Shown: positions 1 through 7,179 of the stretch, piece after piece
Layout of the letters: every line of letters begins with the position of its first letter
Position numbering within the stretch: the first letter of the stretch is position 1
Origin: Neoalteromonas flava
GTDB lineage: Bacteria > Pseudomonadota > Gammaproteobacteria > Enterobacterales > Alteromonadaceae
Reading direction: 5' to 3'
Length of the DNA stretch: 64,000 bases
NCBI RefSeq assembly: GCF_002807685.1
Contig: NZ_PEAX01000002.1
Coordinates: 310,001-374,000, forward strand
Position numbers and translations under genes: made by a program
The notes under the pieces: model-generated
What the model was told of the DNA's origin: nothing
What the model saw: only the letters and a program-made list of their open reading frames with translations
Databases searched by the model: none

Positions 1-488
1 GTGCAGCCTTTGTGAAAGGCAATGTCACTCCCGTAGCAGAAGCGAATATATGGAATGATGCCTTCGCTGCAGACATCGTTTTTAGTGCTGATTGGGATAT
101 CACCATGTTTGGTCTGGATGTCACCAACAACGTTCCCTTTGACCCTAGTTTTGTTGATGTGCTAGCCAGCAAGAATGGTAAGCTAGGTGGCTTCGTACAG
201 CAATCTGCGCAGTTTTACATTGATTTCTATTCACAAAATCGTGATGACCGCGTGTGTTTCTTTCACGATGCGTTTCCGCTAGCTTTTTTGATTGATGAAA
301 GCTTATTTGAACTCACCGAAGGCCATATCCGCGTCGCGACTGATCCATTAAATCGCGGTCAAACTGCCGTAGCTCCGCTGGGCACGACGGCGAGTCCATT
401 ATGGTTAGACGCGAAGAAAATCAAAGTCGCAACCGGCGTGGACCATGCCCGACTGACTCAGTTGTTTATCGATACCTACGCTAAATAA
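1..488 (+). CDS. Nucleoside hydrolase, C-terminal part (gene runs off the left edge)
   Basis: This is the C-terminal half of an inosine-uridine preferring nucleoside hydrolase, an enzyme that cleaves the N-glycosidic bond of ribonucleosides to free base and ribose. The open frame continues leftward past base 1, so the start is outside the window. Family landmarks are the GNVTPVAEANIWNDAFAA stretch, the ITMFGLDVT strand and a late HDAFPLAFLID segment, where His-Asp is the usual position of the catalytic histidine and a calcium-binding aspartate. The stop is three bases before fau in the same frame. Base and ribose salvage fits loosely with rpiA just downstream. Substrate preference cannot be told from this part. 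Confidence 0.85.
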   Translation, partial: AAFVKGNVTPVAEANIWNDAFAADIVFSADWDITMFGLDVTNNVPFDPSFVDVLASKNGKLGGFVQQSAQFYIDFYSQNRDDRVCFFHDAFPLAFLIDESLFELTEGHIRVATDPLNRGQTAVAPLGTTASPLWLDAKKIKVATGVDHARLTQLFIDTYAK

Positions 489-491
489 GCC

Positions 492-1082
492 TTGGAGCAA
501 GCAGATAAATCGGCATTGCGCCGCCACTTCAGAGCGGCGCGTAATGCGTTATCAGAGTCACAACAACAACAGGCGGCACAAGACTTGTGCCACCAGCTGT
601 CCACGCTATCCCTCTTCTCTAAAGCTAAAAGAATTGCCGTATATCTGGCCAATGATGGTGAGTTGAATTTGACTCCAACCATAACTGCATGTTGGCAGCT
701 AGGTATAAAAACTGCGTTGCCAGTATTAGATCCGTACCGTTCAGGTCATTTGCAGTTTCAGCACTACCATACGAATACTCCAATGAATGCTAATCGGTAT
801 GGCATCGCTGAGCCAATCTACTCAGCTAACGATTGTGTCCGCTTAAACGAATTAAATGCACTGTTCCTGCCGCTAGTTGCGTTTGATAGTAAAGGCAACC
901 GCTTAGGTATGGGGGGGGGCTTTTACGATCGTACATTAGCTGACTTAGAAAGCGCAGATAAACCAATTTTGATTGGTATTGCCCACGATTGTCAGCATAC
1001 TGAGGAATTGCCCACAGAGCCTTGGGACATTCCACTCGACTATATTGTAACTCCCTCTTTGAAGTTAGCTGCCGCGGGATAG
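492..1082 (+). CDS. fau: 5-formyltetrahydrofolate cyclo-ligase
   Basis: This enzyme converts 5-formyl-THF to 5,10-methenyl-THF using ATP, returning a storage folate to the one-carbon pool. The 196-residue length is normal. The N-terminus has the basic ALRRHFRAARNALS helix, and near residue 140 there is the GMGGGFYDR substrate/ATP loop. The only start upstream of the conserved N-terminus is a TTG at 492 with no clear Shine-Dalgarno. It sits one codon after the stop of the nucleoside hydrolase in the same frame, so translation probably depends on ribosomes finishing that gene. In many gammaproteobacteria fau follows the 6S RNA gene; I see no 6S RNA here. A run of nine G at 911-919 encodes the glycine loop. 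Confidence 0.9.
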   Translation: MEQADKSALRRHFRAARNALSESQQQQAAQDLCHQLSTLSLFSKAKRIAVYLANDGELNLTPTITACWQLGIKTALPVLDPYRSGHLQFQHYHTNTPMNANRYGIAEPIYSANDCVRLNELNALFLPLVAFDSKGNRLGMGGGFYDRTLADLESADKPILIGIAHDCQHTEELPTEPWDIPLDYIVTPSLKLAAAG

Positions 1083-1132
1083 AAAAACGCTAAAAATTTT
1101 TCTGCTTGCTCTAAATTCAGCCTAAGTTGCGC

Positions 1133-1138
1133 TACAAT
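1133..1138 (+). promoter_or_regulatory. Possible -10 element for rpiA
   Basis: TACAAT, 5 of 6 matches to the sigma70 -10 consensus, lies 40 bases before the rpiA ATG. No good -35 is visible at 16-18 bases. It overlaps the right arm of a small inverted repeat (GCCTAA at 1120-1125, TTAGGC at 1138-1143). Confidence 0.35.
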
Positions 1139-1178
1139 TAGGCGCTTCACAGTTGCTGTATTTCAATCAAGGCTCACA

Positions 1179-1835
1179 ATGACAAAAGACGATAAAAAAC
1201 GCGCTGCAGCTACCGCTGCTGTCGCTTATGTGCAAGAAGACAGTATTATTGGGGTTGGCACGGGCTCTACCGTGAACTATTTCATTGACGCTTTAGCCCC
1301 TATCAAGCATAAGATCCAAGGTGCGGTGTCTAGTTCAGATGCATCGACCGCGCGACTGAAGGCTCTGGGCATTGAGGTTTTTGATCTCAACAGCGTGGAT
1401 GATTTAGCGATTTACGTGGATGGTGCTGATGAAATTACCGAGCACAAACACATGATCAAAGGCGGTGGGGCGGCACTAACACGCGAAAAGATAGTCGCAG
1501 CAGTGGCTAAACAGTTTATTTGTATCATCGACGATACTAAACAAGTGCCGATGCTCGGTAAATTCCCGTTACCGGTTGAAGTGATACCGATGGCACGCTC
1601 CTATGTTGCGCGAGAAATTGTGAAACTGGGTGGCGACCCGGTCTATCGTCAAAACGTGATCACCGATAATGGTAATGTGATTTTAGATGTGCACAACTTA
1701 AACATCTTGAATCCCAGTGAACTTGAATATCAACTCAATAATATTGTCGGCGTCGTGACCAACGGCCTTTTCGCCCAGCGCGGAGCAGACCTAGTCTTGG
1801 TTGGCGGTGAAAATGGCGTTGAAACCCTGAAATAG
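1179..1835 (+). CDS. rpiA: Ribose-5-phosphate isomerase A
   Basis: RpiA interconverts ribose 5-phosphate and ribulose 5-phosphate in the non-oxidative pentose phosphate pathway. The 218-residue protein has the phosphate loop GTGSTVNYF near residue 27, the active-site DGADEI around residue 86 and the [11 protein letters not shown] segment carrying the conserved lysine and glutamate. The ATG at 1179 matches the family N-terminus. The rpiA-serA order is also seen in enterobacteria, although there the genes are divergent; here both run the same way with about 100 bases between them holding met-box-like sites. Confidence 0.95.
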   Translation: MTKDDKKRAAATAAVAYVQEDSIIGVGTGSTVNYFIDALAPIKHKIQGAVSSSDASTARLKALGIEVFDLNSVDDLAIYVDGADEITEHKHMIKGGGAALTREKIVAAVAKQFICIIDDTKQVPMLGKFPLPVEVIPMARSYVAREIVKLGGDPVYRQNVITDNGNVILDVHNLNILNPSELEYQLNNIVGVVTNGLFAQRGADLVLVGGENGVETLK

Positions 1836-1860
1836 CACAATTAAGTCTTTTTATTTACCA

Positions 1861-1904
1861 AGACATCTGGTATTTTCCAACTTCTTTTGGACGTCTAGAT
1901 GTCT
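1861..1904 (+). promoter_or_regulatory. MetJ-type met boxes upstream of serA
   Basis: Two 8-bp units, GGACGTCT (1889-1896) and AGATGTCT (1897-1904), lie head to tail and together match 14 of 16 bases of the tandem met-box consensus AGACGTCT repeated twice. A third unit, AGACATCT (7 of 8), is at 1861-1868. The MetJ repressor, with S-adenosylmethionine, binds tandem met boxes cooperatively. The spacing of 8 bp between the adjacent pair is right. The third copy is not in 8-bp phase. The repeat AAGACATCT/AGATGTCTT (1860-1868, 1897-1905) could also form a stem in RNA. The MetJ assignment is inferred from the motif alone; no metJ gene is in the window. Confidence 0.6.
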
Positions 1905-1935
1905 TAACTAACCTTCAAGCCGAGAGCCACGCATC

Positions 1936-3165
1936 ATGAGTAAAGTTTCGCTGCCTAAAGATAAAATCAAGATCCTGTTATTGGAGGGCTTGCACCCCAG
2001 TGCAATCGAGACACTAGAAAGTAACGGCTACCACAACATTGAGAGTTTAAAAACGTCGTTACCAGAAGATGAATTGATCGAAAAAATTAAAGATGTGCAC
2101 TTCATTGGGATCCGCTCACGCACTCAGCTAACTCAACGTGTCATTGATGCAGCTAACAAGCTGGTGGCCGTTGGCTGCTTTTGTATCGGTACCAATCAAG
2201 TTGATCTTGCGGCAACTCAAGCTCGCGGCATCCCGGTGTTTAACGCGCCATTTTCCAATACTCGCTCAGTCGCTGAATTGGTGCTGGGTCAAATTATACT
2301 GCTGTTACGTGGCATTCCAGAAAAGAACGCCAAGGCGCACCGCGGTGAATGGTTAAAAAGTGCCGTTGGTTCCTTTGAAGCGCGCGGTAAAACACTCGGT
2401 ATCATTGGATATGGACATATCGGAACACAGTTAAGCATTCTCGCTGAGCACCTTGGAATGCGGGTGCAATTTTTCGATATTGAGGACAAACTGGTGTTGG
2501 GTAACTCAAGCCAAGTCAAAAGCCTTAAAAAACTTTTGAATACATCTGATGTCGTTACCCTTCATGTACCTGAAACCGTGCAAACGATGAACATGATTGG
2601 CAAGAAAGAGTTAGCCGAAATGAAACCCGGCGCTATCTTAATTAACGCAGCCCGCGGCACAATTATCGACATCGACGCGTTAGTGGACGCGCTGCAGCGT
2701 AAGCATATCAGCGGTGCTGCGATTGACGTTTTTCCAGTCGAACCCAAATCTAATGATGAAGAATTTGAGTCACCTTTACGCCAATTTGATAATGTAATTC
2801 TCACTCCGCATGTAGGAGGAAGTACACAAGAAGCACAAGAGAACATTGGTATTGAGGTCGCCGGTAAACTGGCCAAATACAGTGATAACGGTTCAACTTT
2901 ATCGGCTGTTAACTTCCCAGAAGTTTCGTTACCGGCACATACTGATACGTCGCGACTGTTACATATCCATATCAACCGTCCTGGTGTATTGACCCAAATT
3001 AACCAGGCCTTTGCAGACAAAGGTATCAATATTCTCGCGCAGTATTTACAAACCAACGACAGTATTGGATATGTAGTTATTGATGTAGAAGCTGACCGCG
3101 CAATGGATGCATTCGCAGAAATGGAAAAAATTGAAGGTACGATTAAAGCCCGCGTATTGCACTAG
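1936..3165 (+). CDS. serA: D-3-phosphoglycerate dehydrogenase
   Basis: SerA oxidises 3-phosphoglycerate to phosphohydroxypyruvate with NAD, the committed step of serine synthesis. The 409 residues are the E. coli-type length: a substrate-binding half, a Rossmann domain with GIIGYGHIGTQLS near residue 157, the late catalytic segment LTPHVGGST, and a C-terminal ACT domain (about residues 335-409) that binds serine for feedback inhibition. The ATG at 1936 is chosen for its match to the family start. The leader holds met-box-like sites, suggesting that serine flux into one-carbon units is tied to methionine supply. Confidence 0.95.
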   Translation: MSKVSLPKDKIKILLLEGLHPSAIETLESNGYHNIESLKTSLPEDELIEKIKDVHFIGIRSRTQLTQRVIDAANKLVAVGCFCIGTNQVDLAATQARGIPVFNAPFSNTRSVAELVLGQIILLLRGIPEKNAKAHRGEWLKSAVGSFEARGKTLGIIGYGHIGTQLSILAEHLGMRVQFFDIEDKLVLGNSSQVKSLKKLLNTSDVVTLHVPETVQTMNMIGKKELAEMKPGAILINAARGTIIDIDALVDALQRKHISGAAIDVFPVEPKSNDEEFESPLRQFDNVILTPHVGGSTQEAQENIGIEVAGKLAKYSDNGSTLSAVNFPEVSLPAHTDTSRLLHIHINRPGVLTQINQAFADKGINILAQYLQTNDSIGYVVIDVEADRAMDAFAEMEKIEGTIKARVLH

Positions 3166-3233
3166 CATTAGCTAACCTTGTGGGGACTGACTATCGTATT
3201 CGACGGTCAATCATTATATCCCATATCAAACGC

Positions 3234-3263
3234 AAAAAAGGAGAGTCGAGACTCTCCTTTTTT
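3234..3263. terminator. Bidirectional terminator between serA and the DUF481 genes
   Basis: A 7-bp stem GGAGAGT / ACTCTCC (3240-3246, 3251-3257) with loop CGAG is flanked by A6 on the left and T6 on the right. It can therefore stop transcription from serA on the plus strand and from the DUF481 gene on the minus strand. Confidence 0.85.
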
Positions 3264-3324
3264 CACCCATAAACGGCTTCGCGCCGGCCTTGTTTTTTTA
3301 ACAGCAAGGCAAGCAACGAGACGT

Positions 3325-4059
3325 TTAAAAGAATGTGTAAACCAATGTGATGGCCGTTTCGGTGTCAAGGTTATCGACACCTTCCGCAACATCGCTGTTA
3401 TGATCCAGCTTTAATGATAGTTTCATAGAAAGCGCACCACTGATCGTAGCAGTCAATGCTGATTCTGCCCGCGACTTAGTGTTGTCTGAACCAATTTCAG
3501 TACTGAACTTTTGAGTGAACTTAGAGGTTTCAGAAATGAACCACGTGTAATTAAAAGCACCACGTAAGATTGCGCTATCAAGATCTTCACCAGTTTGGCT
3601 TTCAGAAAATGAATAACCAGGACCAATACTGTAATCGAAACTGCTTGTTTCATCTTCCCAGACTTTCTGGTTCCAACCGGCAGCGATAGTCGCTTGATAT
3701 TTAAAGTTACTAAATCTGTCATCTTCATACGAAGCAAAGGCAAAGATCCGATGATCAGGGTTTTCTAATTTATAGTTTCCCTGTGCCGAAGCAAAGAATT
3801 TCTGCGCTGAAGTCTGTTCAACGTCCTCACCTAAATCGTTAGTGACCGTATCTTGCTTATACAGGCCCTCAACTAAATACTCGTTGCTCCACTTTTCTAG
3901 CTCTTGCTTGGCGTTTAAGCCAGCACTGGCGGATGTAGTTTCGGTATTTCCCGTGGTAAAAATCAAACCAAATTCACCGTCCATCGTAAACGTGGACTCT
4001 TCAGCGGCTGTCGCATTAAACGCCGCTAACACTGCCCCAGCAATAACTAACTTTTTCAT
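3325..4059 (-). CDS. DUF481 family outer-membrane protein (copy A)
   Basis: This is a predicted beta-barrel protein of the DUF481 (YdiY-like, 'salt-induced outer membrane protein') family; its function is unknown. I start it at the ATG at 4059, which has AAGGAAAAGAC before it and opens a clear signal peptide (MKKLVIAGAVLAAFNATA), rather than at the longer frame. The mature part begins with the family motif DGEFGLIFTTGNTETTS, has repeated amphipathic strands including YSIGPGYSF, and ends in YTFF; a C-terminal phenylalanine is the usual signal for barrel assembly. It lies 80 bases after copy B, to which it is clearly related along its length. Confidence 0.85.
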   Translation of the reverse strand: MKKLVIAGAVLAAFNATAAEESTFTMDGEFGLIFTTGNTETTSASAGLNAKQELEKWSNEYLVEGLYKQDTVTNDLGEDVEQTSAQKFFASAQGNYKLENPDHRIFAFASYEDDRFSNFKYQATIAAGWNQKVWEDETSSFDYSIGPGYSFSESQTGEDLDSAILRGAFNYTWFISETSKFTQKFSTEIGSDNTKSRAESALTATISGALSMKLSLKLDHNSDVAEGVDNLDTETAITLVYTFF

Positions 4060-4140
4060 GTCTTTTCCTTTCATCGAAATGGTTAACTCCCTCGTTTGCA
4101 ACGGCAATGCGATCAACTTGGGTATACTATGATTAATTGA

Positions 4141-4947
4141 TTAAAAAAATTGATAAACCAAAGCTACAGATGTTTCTGTATCCAGGCTTTTTGTCTCTGC
4201 ATCATTTAGGCCACTATTGTAATTCATTATAAACGAAAGCTTCATCGCCATTGAATCCATTATTTTAGCCGAAATCGAAGTCTCAGAGCGCGAGCGCGTG
4301 GTCGCATCGTTTGCTTCAGTGCTTAAAAACTGTCGCAGCTTGGCGACATCGGACAATTGCTGCTTGTACTCAATTGACGCGCGTAATATAAATCCATGTT
4401 TTTCTTCATCCACCGCACCATCATGCTCAATCGCCACACCATAACCAGGACCAATGCTGTATCTGAATTGATAGTTTTTTTCGTTAATCGCTTTTTGTGC
4501 CCATCCTGCAGCAATTGCAGCCTGATACTTGTATGCACTAAATCGATTATTGTCATACTCGCCGAAGACAAATAAACGATTGTCAGGGTCATCGAGCTTA
4601 TAGTCCATTTGTGCGGTTGCGTATACTCGTTGCGCAGTTACATCTGTCCTACGACCTTCGTCGCTATCTACTTCAGATTCTTTGTACAGTAACTCTAGAC
4701 GGTATTGATTACTCCAATTGTGAGTTTCATGGGTCGCATCCAATGCCCCCTTGATACTCGACGTGTTGGTATTTCCCGACGCGGTAATAAACCCGAGCTC
4801 ACCATCCATTTCAAATATTGGGTCTGAATCCAGTTCATAATCTACGTCAAAATCCAAATCATAAACTGACTTCATAATATTGGCACTGGCTAACACTGAG
4901 CCATGCGCGCAAAAACAAACACCCAATAACATGAGATGTAACTTCAT
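4141..4947 (-). CDS. DUF481 family outer-membrane protein (copy B)
   Basis: This is a paralogue of the neighbouring DUF481 gene. The 268-residue product has a signal peptide of about 21 residues, then an acidic linker (DLDFDVDYELDSDP) that copy A lacks, then the shared barrel: DGELGFITASGNTNTSS, DYKLDDPDNRLFVFGEYD, the YSIGPGYG strand and a final YQFF. It starts 14 bases after the HDOD gene, with AAGG before the ATG, so the three genes probably share a transcript. Both copies likely sit in the outer membrane. What they transport or bind cannot be told from sequence. Confidence 0.85.
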   Translation of the reverse strand: MKLHLMLLGVCFCAHGSVLASANIMKSVYDLDFDVDYELDSDPIFEMDGELGFITASGNTNTSSIKGALDATHETHNWSNQYRLELLYKESEVDSDEGRRTDVTAQRVYATAQMDYKLDDPDNRLFVFGEYDNNRFSAYKYQAAIAAGWAQKAINEKNYQFRYSIGPGYGVAIEHDGAVDEEKHGFILRASIEYKQQLSDVAKLRQFLSTEANDATTRSRSETSISAKIMDSMAMKLSFIMNYNSGLNDAETKSLDTETSVALVYQFF

Positions 4948-4961
4948 CCAGCCTTAACCTT

Positions 4962-5789
4962 CTAACTCAATAAGGTACTAGCAATACGCGCTGTATCACG
5001 ATTCGTCATTTCGGTAATTTCAGCAATATCGTCATCACTTAAGCCCAGTGCCGGCTGAGTGTCATCAGCCCACAATGCTAGTGCACGATACTTTTCTTTA
5101 TGCGCCTGTGATTCGGTAAGCTGCGCAGCGAAGGTCATAATCGCCACATCTTGGTCTTGCGCCACTCTAGCGCCGTTGTGCATTTGCGCTATCGGGTAAT
5201 AAATTGGCAGGGGTAATTTCCAGCGCTCTAAAATAGCACCGCTACACTGAGCAAACACGAAACCAAGTACCTTTCGTTGCTTTTGCCAAGGTACGCCCGT
5301 CTCATTTTCATCAATAATTTGTCGGTATTGTTCAGAAGCATTTTTGGCAATCACAAGCTCAGCCAAACCTTGTAATATACCCATTGCAAAAAATCGGTCT
5401 GTGGCTCGCTTTTTTAACACGCCGGCAGTATTTTTGGCTGCCATACCGCAGTACACCGAATTATGCCAATGTCGATTCATATCAACGAGGTCATTGTCAA
5501 AGTGCTTGAAGGCTAATGACGCAGTTTCTGCCATCACAATGTTATATAAAGCTTCACCACCAATGACGGTGATCGCTTTGGTTACTGATTCAATTTGGCT
5601 AGGAAATCTAAACAATGCACTATTCGCTAAGCGAAGCACTTTTGCACTTAAGTTCGCATCCACAGCAATCATGCGCGCAATATCATCTAGATCATGCTTT
5701 CCGTCATCCAGCATGCCACGCAACTTTATGCAAACTTGCGGCAGTGTGAATGACTCTGATGCAGAGTCTGCAAACGTTTCTATCGGCAT
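4962..5789 (-). CDS. HDOD domain signalling protein
   Basis: HDOD proteins are HD-fold relatives that lack the metal-binding residues and act as non-catalytic signalling modules, often near c-di-GMP or stress pathways. The frame opens at a TTG (5801), but I prefer the ATG at 5789 because GGGGT precedes it at normal spacing, while the GAGGA motif directly abuts the TTG. The HDOD core covers about residues 12-200 and includes DANLSAKVLRLANSALF and the KAITVIGGEAL segment typical of the fold. No receiver, GGDEF or EAL domain is attached. It is the first gene of a probable operon with two DUF481 outer-membrane proteins. Confidence 0.85.
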   Translation of the reverse strand: MPIETFADSASESFTLPQVCIKLRGMLDDGKHDLDDIARMIAVDANLSAKVLRLANSALFRFPSQIESVTKAITVIGGEALYNIVMAETASLAFKHFDNDLVDMNRHWHNSVYCGMAAKNTAGVLKKRATDRFFAMGILQGLAELVIAKNASEQYRQIIDENETGVPWQKQRKVLGFVFAQCSGAILERWKLPLPIYYPIAQMHNGARVAQDQDVAIMTFAAQLTESQAHKEKYRALALWADDTQPALGLSDDDIAEITEMTNRDTARIASTLLS

Positions 5790-5890
5790 GTCATACCCCA
5801 ATCCTCAAACTACTTAAAGTATAACGATAAACGCCTTATGAATTAAGGGTTTTTTACTTTATAGATAGATTAATTATGGGCTTAATGGAG

Positions 5891-6175
5891 TCACTGTGAC
5901 TGATCGCCAGAACCGAACAGATCGCTCTGTTCGGGCGCCTGTTCAATGTCTGCTTGTGACCTTTTTAACGACGCACTCGCTCTACGCTTACAATTTTGTA
6001 AAATGATACGCTTGGCGGCATCAGAGATTTGCGTCCAATACAGCCGTTCTTCTCGACTCCTAAAGCAGCCTTTACAGAAACCGCGCTGATTGGCCTCGCA
6101 CACACCGATACAAGGGCTTGGAACAGAAAACATTTCAATCTGTTGCAGCTGTGGATTAGGATTTTGTGAACTCAT
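5891..6175 (-). CDS. DUF1289 family small cysteine-rich protein
   Basis: This 94-residue protein has the DUF1289 signature SPCIGVCEANQRGFCKGCFRS at about residues 19-39, with four conserved cysteines in a CxxxC...CxxC arrangement followed by EERLYW. The cysteines may bind a metal, but this is unproven and the family's role is unknown. The start is uncertain: no Shine-Dalgarno is clear before the ATG at 6175, and a second ATG at 6133 would remove 14 poorly conserved residues. About 100 bases separate it from the HDOD gene, so cotranscription is possible. Confidence 0.85.
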   Translation of the reverse strand: MSSQNPNPQLQQIEMFSVPSPCIGVCEANQRGFCKGCFRSREERLYWTQISDAAKRIILQNCKRRASASLKRSQADIEQAPEQSDLFGSGDQSQ

Positions 6176-6453
6176 AGCATAAACGTAGCCGATGCATGCT
6201 CAACACTATAGCGCATTATATATTTTGATCGTTAGTTTATTCATACCCTCGAAGCACTACCTTGAATTGTGAACATGAAGGCTTTAATGCGCTATGACTA
6301 GCTCTCTAATTGCTAACTATTGCATGTACATATAATACCGTGAGACAAAGAACGTCTAACTCTATCGCCGCAATTATCGCGTATTCCTAAGTATTTCTTA
6401 AATCATTCGTTTAGAAAGAATGTCAAGTTTTGATGAATTTATGTAAAACAGGC
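6176..6453. other. Intergenic region without a recognised gene
   Basis: This is the left part of a 355-base gap between divergent genes. I see no coding frame, tRNA or hairpin terminator in it. TGTCAAG at 6421-6427 is the exact reverse complement of CTTGACA at 6453-6459, which includes the -35 box of the downstream promoter; it may be an extra half-site for the adjacent regulator. Confidence 0.5.
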
Positions 6454-6482
6454 TTGACACGCACTATTTGCAAAGCTAGCAT
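6454..6482 (+). promoter_or_regulatory. Sigma70 promoter of the membrane protein/XRE pair
   Basis: A perfect -35 TTGACA (6454-6459) is followed after 17 bases by TAGCAT (6477-6482, 4 of 6). Transcription would start near 6489, inside the palindromic operator that follows. Confidence 0.75.
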
Positions 6483-6484
6483 TA

Positions 6485-6512
6485 CATAAAGTCAAGCTTA
6501 GTTGACTTTATG
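6485..6512 (+). promoter_or_regulatory. Perfect 11-bp palindromic operator at the transcription start
   Basis: CATAAAGTCAA (6485-6495) and TTGACTTTATG (6502-6512) are exact reverse complements separated by GCTTAG. The palindrome begins three bases after the -10 box and ends 18 bases before the membrane-protein ATG. It is a natural binding site for the small XRE repressor encoded two genes on, giving negative autoregulation. That link is inference. As RNA it could also fold next to the ribosome binding site. Confidence 0.7.
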
Positions 6513-6530
6513 TTTGAGAAGGTAAATTTT

Positions 6531-6947
6531 ATGGTAAATATTGAATCAAAACCCTTGGCACAGCGCATGCGTGAGTCTAATCGCAGTTTATTTATTTGGA
6601 CGAGCTGCTGGGTGATTAGTCTTGCAGTAATTGCTTTTGGCCCAAAGTTTTTCTGGGACTATGCGCCAACCTACAGCGTCATAGCGATTGCCGTAAATCT
6701 GTTTATGGGTTATCGCATGATTATTGCTAACAAGCGTCATTTTGATGGTTTAGATGAGTTACAGCGCCGTATCCACTTCAATGCGATGGCCATTTCGCTG
6801 GGTGTAAGTATGGTATTTGGAGCGATATATGGACTGCTTGAAGCTATCCGCTTGATCTCCTTTAGCCCAAATCCGTCCAATATTCTGTTTGTAATGGGGA
6901 TCAGCTATATCGTTAGCGTGTTTATTGGGTTTAGGAAATACCAATGA
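6531..6947 (+). CDS. Small four-helix membrane protein paired with an XRE regulator
   Basis: This is a 138-residue integral membrane protein with about four hydrophobic segments (roughly residues 20-40, 45-62, 84-105 and 115-133). The start chosen is the ATG at 6531, which has GAGAAGG eight bases upstream; an in-frame ATG at 6510 lies inside the palindrome and lacks a binding site. I do not recognise a named family. Its last bases overlap the ATG of the helix-turn-helix gene (ATGA), so the two are translated together. Such membrane protein plus Cro/CI-type regulator pairs are common, but their signal is generally unknown. Confidence 0.8.
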   Translation: MVNIESKPLAQRMRESNRSLFIWTSCWVISLAVIAFGPKFFWDYAPTYSVIAIAVNLFMGYRMIIANKRHFDGLDELQRRIHFNAMAISLGVSMVFGAIYGLLEAIRLISFSPNPSNILFVMGISYIVSVFIGFRKYQ

Positions 6948-7138
6948 AAAACCGATTAAAAGTACTTCGTGCTGAGCGTGACTGGACCCAAGCCGATTTA
7001 GCGAAAGCCTTGGATGTCAGTCGCCAGACTGTAAACGCAATCGAAACTGGTAAGTTTGACCCAAGTTTGCCATTGGCATTTAAAGCAGCCCGTATCTTCG
7101 CATGCAGCATTGAAGATATCTTTCAGGATCAGCAATAA
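6944..7138 (+). CDS. Small XRE-family transcriptional regulator
   Basis: This 64-residue Cro/CI-type protein is almost entirely one helix-turn-helix domain: TQADLAKALDVSRQTVNAIE at about residues 14-33, then GKFDPSLPLAFKAARIF. It has no sensor or oligomerisation domain, so it probably acts as a dimeric repressor, with any signal coming through the coupled membrane protein. It overlaps that gene by four bases and is followed directly by a strong terminator, so the pair is a complete transcription unit behind its own promoter and palindrome. Confidence 0.9.
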   Translation: MKNRLKVLRAERDWTQADLAKALDVSRQTVNAIETGKFDPSLPLAFKAARIFACSIEDIFQDQQ

Positions 7139-7163
7139 AAAAGCCAGCAAACGCTGGCTTTTT
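7138..7163. terminator. Bidirectional terminator between the XRE gene and lpdA
   Basis: AAAAAGCCAGC (7138-7148) pairs with GCTGGCTTTTT (7153-7163) around the loop AAAC. The A and T tracts on the two sides let it end both the XRE transcript and the pdh operon arriving on the minus strand. Confidence 0.9.
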
Positions 7164-7179
7164 CAAAGCTGTTAACGAA

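Noticed and set aside
1083-1178. 6S RNA gene next to fau
   Set aside because: The gap is under 100 bases and sits after fau, not before it; no long imperfect hairpin of the 6S type is visible.
3178-3414. Plus-strand open frame after serA
   Set aside because: It crosses the bidirectional terminator and is antisense to the DUF481 gene.
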